DNA from: Candidatus Babelota bacterium
Lineage (GTDB): Bacteria; Babelota; Babeliae; Babelales; JABDEC01
Direction: 5' to 3'
Length of the DNA: 64,000 nucleotides
Assembly: GCA_013286795.1 (NCBI GenBank)
Contig: JABDFA010000003.1
Span: forward strand, 55,491 to 119,490
The notes below the pieces were generated by a model. The model searched no databases and was not told the DNA's origin. It was given only the letters and a program-made list of their open reading frames with translations. Below, in pieces: positions 60,577 through 64,000 of the stretch. The number at the start of each line of letters is the position of its first letter. Position 1 is the stretch's first letter. The position numbers were made by a program, and so were the translations under genes.

Positions 60577-61428
60577 TCAAAAATCTGGTTGTTGTTTATA
60601 AATTTCTGCAGGAGTTTTATAACATAACCCTTGATGTAATCTTTTAAAATTATACCAATTAATAAACTTATGAACAATTTTATTTGTTTCAAAAATTGTA
60701 TTGGGTACTTCTAAAAATATCCCCTCATATTTCAATGTTCTCCAAAATCTTTCGATAATTACATTATCAGCCCACCTTCCTTTGCCATCCATACTAACTT
60801 TGACACCAGCAGATTCAACTTTATTGATCCATGCTTCTGAAGTAAATTGTGACCCTTGGTCCGTATTTAAAATAGAAGGTTTATTTATTGCAAAAGCTTG
60901 GTCTAAAATATTCATACAAAAAGTTAAATCCATAGAATTGGATATTTTCCAACTCAAAATAAATCTACTGTACCAATCAATTACGGCCATAAGATAAATG
61001 TAGCCACTGGATATTTTTATATAAGTAATATCAGTTGCCCATACTTGATTAGGCCTAACAATATTTAAATCTTTTAATAAGTACGGATATTTCTTATTTT
61101 GTATATTTGGTTTACTTAAATTAGGTTTTGGATATAACGCTTGAATATTCATTTCTCGCATTATTCTTAAAACCTTTTTGTGGTTTATAATAAATCCTTT
61201 TCCAATTAAATCTTTAGTGATTTTTCTATATCCATACTGTGGGGCTTCATACCAAATATCCATAATTATATTTGCAATCTCAGTATCATTTACTTCGATT
61301 GGTTTATAATACAGATTTGATCTGTTAATTCCCAACAGCTTACATTGAGTTCTAATACTCAAATTATCGTGCTCATAATCTAATAATTCAATTGTATTTA
61401 TTGATTTATCTTCAATGAATTTTTTTTT
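60577..61428 (-). CDS. IS3-family transposase OrfB (DDE catalytic part)
   Basis: The catalytic half of the transposase. HTH-like LGINRSNLYY near the start is followed by the integrase core with the three acidic residues: WATDITYIKI (first D), NTDQGSQFTS (second D) and NVIIERFWRTLKYEG (E). No good start codon exists; the frame joins orfA by a -1 shift in the run of nine A at 61428-61420, so the coordinates begin there. A TTG at 61362 is a poor alternative start. Confidence 0.93.
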   Translation of the reverse strand, partial: KKKFIEDKSINTIELLDYEHDNLSIRTQCKLLGINRSNLYYKPIEVNDTEIANIIMDIWYEAPQYGYRKITKDLIGKGFIINHKKVLRIMREMNIQALYPKPNLSKPNIQNKKYPYLLKDLNIVRPNQVWATDITYIKISSGYIYLMAVIDWYSRFILSWKISNSMDLTFCMNILDQAFAINKPSILNTDQGSQFTSEAWINKVESAGVKVSMDGKGRWADNVIIERFWRTLKYEGIFLEVPNTIFETNKIVHKFINWYNFKRLHQGLCYKTPAEIYKQQPDF

Positions 61429-61673
61429 AAAAAATCATTCTCAATTACTAGCTGACCGATTTTTCTTTCAAGTTCAAAAGTATTATCATCTTTTATATTA
61501 TTTTTCTTTTTACCGATAAATAAATTTTCAAAGTTTTTTAGAGCGTCTGCTTTCCATATTTGAACTTGCCTTGGGTGAATATTATATTTTTTACCTATCT
61601 CTGCTATTGTTTCAATTTCTCTAATTGCATCCAAAGCCACCTTGGCTTTAAAACTTGAACTATGCCTATTCAT
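61398..61673 (-). CDS. IS3-family transposase OrfA
   Basis: A 91-residue DNA-binding part: helix-turn-helix FKAKVALDAIREIETIAEIG then KKYNIHPRQVQIWKADAL, and a leucine-zipper-like end LERKIGQLVIENDFLKK. In this family -1 frameshifting on an A-run of the A_AAA_AAA type makes the OrfAB transposase, and the required A-run lies at 61428-61420, just before the OrfA end. Start at 61673 has an AAGGACAAAAA upstream. Confidence 0.92.
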   Translation of the reverse strand: MNRHSSSFKAKVALDAIREIETIAEIGKKYNIHPRQVQIWKADALKNFENLFIGKKKNNIKDDNTFELERKIGQLVIENDFLKKNSLKINQ

Positions 61674-62053
61674 TTTTTTGTCCTTTATACCTTATTATAT
61701 TTTGCGGTATAAATTACGATACTTCAAGTGGTCTGAATTCTGGGGTTCAGTATAATGTTTGCTTTTTATTAAATCATATTGCAATATCAAATCACTCAAA
61801 ACAGGCGGTAAATATTTATTTAAACACTCCATACGATATGTTTGGATTTTTGCAATTCGTTCATCCGGAGTTTCTTCTTTTTCTATAAATTCATCATTAC
61901 ATTTTTCTTCAAAATCAATTTTTGACTCTACACAAGACGTGTTACTCTTGTCTTGAGCCTGATCCATTGAATAAACAAATGTACTTTTTAAACTCAAAAT
62001 TAAGATCAAACTAATTAGTTTTATTTTCATGTTATTTCCTCCCTATAATTATT

Positions 62054-62878
62054 TTATACACAAAATTCTTCTTCATCTTCTATATCAGCCGAAGTTTCAC
62101 CCATAGCATCAATCAACATTTGTTCTATTTCCGGGTCATTTGCATATTCTAATGGTGTTAATTCAGAAAATGAATCATAAATACTAGTTCTTGGATATCT
62201 TTTATTTGGATCTGCTCCGGCTTTTAGTAATAAATCTACTAATGATTTCTTACCTCTATGAATTGCTTTCATAAGCAATAATGTTTCGTATTTCTTAATA
62301 TCTGCCTTAGCTTTTATTAAAAGTTCAATAATTCGTGCATTAAACGAATATTTTGCGCAATGACCAATGGCATCATCATTATTTTCATCTTTTATATGAA
62401 TATTTACACCCAATTTTATTAAAAATTCTACAATTTTAACACGTTCATATTCAATCGCTCTCATAAGTATTGTAGCTCTATGAATTAGTCCCAAATTAAT
62501 ACTTTGCGAATCAATATCAGCGCCTTCTTCAAGTGCTTCTTTTATAGATCTTATATCATAGTCACTATTATCATCGGGACTATGCAAGTACCCTTGAGCC
62601 ATATGAACCTTCCTAAGCTCCCCAGTAGCCACACAAACTTCCTCTGGAGTAAAGACGGTAACATAAGAAGCAATAATATTTGCTAAATCCATTGAAGGCT
62701 TTATACCGAGTTCATTAAAACAATCTGCTATTTTGTCCCTTGTTCTTATTTGTTTTGGATTTATTGTTTGCACAACTTTTTCTGAGCGCTCTTTAATTTC
62801 ATCGTCCATACCAAAAATCGAGGTACTTTGGGCCCCAAATATTAAAGATATAACGATTAATTGAATTAAATTTTTCAT
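62054..62878 (-). CDS. Secreted ankyrin-repeat protein with N-terminal F-box-like motif
   Basis: A 274-residue protein with signal sequence (IQLIVISLIFGAQSTSIFG). Residues 40-75 hold a conserved block (TINPKQIRTRDKIADCF then MDLANIIASYVTVF) that contains the shared motif before the ankyrin units, unlike most others. Ankyrin units follow (LEEGADIDSQS, IVEFLIKLGVNIHIKDENND, VDLLLKAGADPNKR). The acidic C-terminus ends EDEEEFCV. GGAGGAAG precedes the ATG. It is a paralogue of the 63019 gene. Confidence 0.85.
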   Translation of the reverse strand: MKNLIQLIVISLIFGAQSTSIFGMDDEIKERSEKVVQTINPKQIRTRDKIADCFNELGIKPSMDLANIIASYVTVFTPEEVCVATGELRKVHMAQGYLHSPDDNSDYDIRSIKEALEEGADIDSQSINLGLIHRATILMRAIEYERVKIVEFLIKLGVNIHIKDENNDDAIGHCAKYSFNARIIELLIKAKADIKKYETLLLMKAIHRGKKSLVDLLLKAGADPNKRYPRTSIYDSFSELTPLEYANDPEIEQMLIDAMGETSADIEDEEEFCV

Positions 62879-63018
62879 TCTTCCTCCATCTAAATAAATA
62901 CACTATATTATAATACCATCACAACCAATAATTTCTTTTTGTCAATATATAAATAGCTCGTTTTTTACCCTATTTTTACTGTTTTATAAGAAAAGCTAAT
63001 ATCATTTAAATTTATTAC

Positions 63019-63762
63019 TTATACGCAGAATTCTTCTTCATCTTCTTTGTCCGCTGATATATGTCCCATAGAATCCAAAAACATTTGTCTTATTTCTGGG
63101 TCTTCTGTGTAACTATAATTAATATTAAGATCTACCCCAGCTTTTATTAATAAAGCTACTAATGATTTAATTCTTCTTATAGTTTCTTTTACATCCGTAG
63201 AAGCAGCACAACACTTATGTTTTATAGAAAAAAGTTCAAGCCACCACTTTTCTGATCTAAGAAGTGATAAACACAAAGAAAGTGTATCTTTATTATATTT
63301 ATCTTTTATATGAATATTAGCACCTGAGTTTATTAAGAATTCTGCAATTTTAAAACGACCTCTATGAATTGCCCACATAAGAAATGTATAACCTTTAAAT
63401 GGTCCACTGTTTATAATATAATCAATATCAGCGCCTCTATCAAGAACAGGCTGTATGAGTTCTATCTCATCATCAATGCTTCTTTCAACTACATATTCAA
63501 ACCATTTATTCTTTTCATGAATTTCTGTTTCAGTAAACATGGCATAAGAAGCTATAATATCTGCTAAATTTCCTGAAGGCCTAATACCATGCTTATTAAA
63601 AAAATCTGCTATCTCGTCCCTTGTTCTAATTTGTTTTGGATTTATTTTTTGTTGCACAACTTTTTCTGAATGTTCTTTAACTTCATCACTCATGCAGAAA
63701 ATTGGTAAACTCCAACTCAAAAATATTAAAGACAAAATAATCAACTTAAATAGATTTTTCAT
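63019..63762 (-). CDS. Secreted ankyrin-repeat protein, paralogue of the 62054 gene
   Basis: A 247-residue protein with the same layout as its neighbour: signal sequence (LFKLIILSLIFLSWSLPIF), the block KINPKQIRTRDEIADFF and then NLADIIASYAMF, ankyrin units (IQPVLDRGADIDYI, IAEFLINSGANIHIKDKYNK, ALLIKAGVDLNIN) and the ending DEEEFCV. The shared N-terminal block and identical tail show tandem duplication, with the ankyrin middle diverging. About 140 bases separate them. Confidence 0.84.
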   Translation of the reverse strand: MKNLFKLIILSLIFLSWSLPIFCMSDEVKEHSEKVVQQKINPKQIRTRDEIADFFNKHGIRPSGNLADIIASYAMFTETEIHEKNKWFEYVVERSIDDEIELIQPVLDRGADIDYIINSGPFKGYTFLMWAIHRGRFKIAEFLINSGANIHIKDKYNKDTLSLCLSLLRSEKWWLELFSIKHKCCAASTDVKETIRRIKSLVALLIKAGVDLNINYSYTEDPEIRQMFLDSMGHISADKEDEEEFCV

Positions 63763-63919
63763 GTAACTTCTCGATATAACCTATATACGCCACATAATTA
63801 AATTATAATCAATAATTTGCATTAGTAAAAGCATTTGACCAGATTAAGATTTATACCTATTATTAAATCTATAAGCGCTATTTGATAATATTTTAGGATA
63901 CTTTTTGGGAAAACGTTTT

Positions 63920-64000
63920 ATGAAAAGAAATTCAATTTTTTTTATATTTTTACTTTCAAACTTATCTTCTCATAATTTCCAAGCCACAGATATTGAAGGA
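63920..64000 (+). CDS. Start of a secreted protein, cut by window edge
   Basis: An ATG at 63920 opens a frame of 27 codons to the window end, beginning with basic residues and a hydrophobic stretch (SIFFIFLLSNLSSHNF), a typical signal sequence like those of the neighbouring effector genes. No more can be said. Confidence 0.5.
   Translation, partial: MKRNSIFFIFLLSNLSSHNFQATDIEG

Larger units (their letters stand above)
60501..61748 (-). mobile_element. IS3-family insertion sequence (1248 bp)
   Basis: The ends are related: minus-strand end GAACCCCAGAATTCAGACCA (61748 inwards) and the plus-strand end GCACCCTTTTGTCAAGACCA (60501 inwards), and AAGTATCGTAATTT is repeated in both further in. A direct AGT duplication (60498-60500 and 61749-61751) flanks it. 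Length and the two-frame orfA/orfB arrangement are typical of the family. The element looks complete and recently inserted, since the host gene can be rejoined exactly. Confidence 0.9.
59253..62030 (-). pseudogene. Secreted WD40 protein gene interrupted by an IS3-family element
   Basis: The 5' part (62030-61749) encodes a signal sequence (LISLILILSLKSTFVYS), an acidic linker and YLPPVLSDLILQYDLI, the F-box-like motif. The 3' part (60500-59253) encodes WD40 repeats (AIKIWNLNTNECENTF, VWNLKTGICEKELK) and a coiled coil ending LNKALNDALDEFDNS. Both flank the insertion at 60501-61748 with a duplicated AGT. Removing the element and one AGT joins codon 94 to the 3' part in frame, giving about 508 residues, near the 512 of the paralogue at 47548. 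A methionine at 60521 lies within the element and is not a true start. The gene is probably inactive. Confidence 0.9.

Noticed and set aside
1..64000. tRNA, rRNA, tmRNA and CRISPR arrays
   Set aside because: I looked for the TTCGA-type tRNA arms, conserved rRNA words and regularly spaced repeats and found nothing convincing; a small or divergent RNA could still have been missed.

Overview
The window looks like part of the chromosome of a host-associated, Gram-negative-type intracellular bacterium. The DNA is very AT-rich and genes are tightly packed, often overlapping by 4 bases. Core genes (ppa, lon, orn, tpiA, secG, hisS, cdsA, mlaE/mlaF, nfo, sbcC) alternate with many small secreted proteins that carry ankyrin repeats or WD40-like repeats. 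This mix suggests a protist or amoeba symbiont of the Candidatus Dependentiae (TM6/Babeliae) kind. That assignment is inferred from gene style; there is no rRNA here to test it. MlaE/MlaF and an Aas-like lipid enzyme argue for an outer membrane.

Layout. 1-6 kb: a DUF4143-type ATPase (cut by the window edge), ppa, a HicAB module whose toxin gene has lost its start, an ankyrin gene, then a three-domain acyl-ACP synthetase/ACP/acyltransferase next to acpS. 6-15.4 kb: an MgtA-like P-type ATPase, two ankyrin proteins, two mosaic secreted paralogues that share both ends but not the middle, and a secreted EEP-fold nuclease or phosphatase. 15.5-19.7 kb: another DUF4143 ATPase and three sugar-transfer-type genes. 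19.7-31.5 kb: an ankyrin-rich block with a few housekeeping enzymes (Nudix, MazG-like). 31.5-32.0 kb: a non-coding, hairpin-rich island. 32-39.5 kb: a PfkB kinase, lon, orn, tpiA, secG, mlaE and mlaF. 39.5-43.2 kb: three related secreted proteins with a membrane segment. 43.2-57.8 kb: hisS, a third DUF4143 ATPase, cdsA, a ubiquitin-interacting-motif/WD40 protein, DUF1328/HdeD membrane proteins, nfo, a phosphohexomutase, a frameshifted sbcC and alaX. 57.8-64 kb: propeller and ankyrin proteins, one of them split by an IS3-family element.

Two themes stand out. First, about 18 secreted proteins, both ankyrin and WD40 types, share a short motif of the form LPxxLxDIIxEY. It resembles the first helix of an F-box, and one WD40 member also has a near-perfect ubiquitin-interacting motif. 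My inference is a large set of effectors that engage the host ubiquitin machinery. Second, a family of short GC-rich repeats is scattered at gene edges. One copy pair is inserted in frame inside a PfkB kinase gene. Another sits between mlaE and mlaF inside a 26-base duplication and has rebuilt the mlaF start. These repeats appear to be mobile and tolerated by, or recruited into, genes. No tRNA, rRNA or CRISPR array was recognised.
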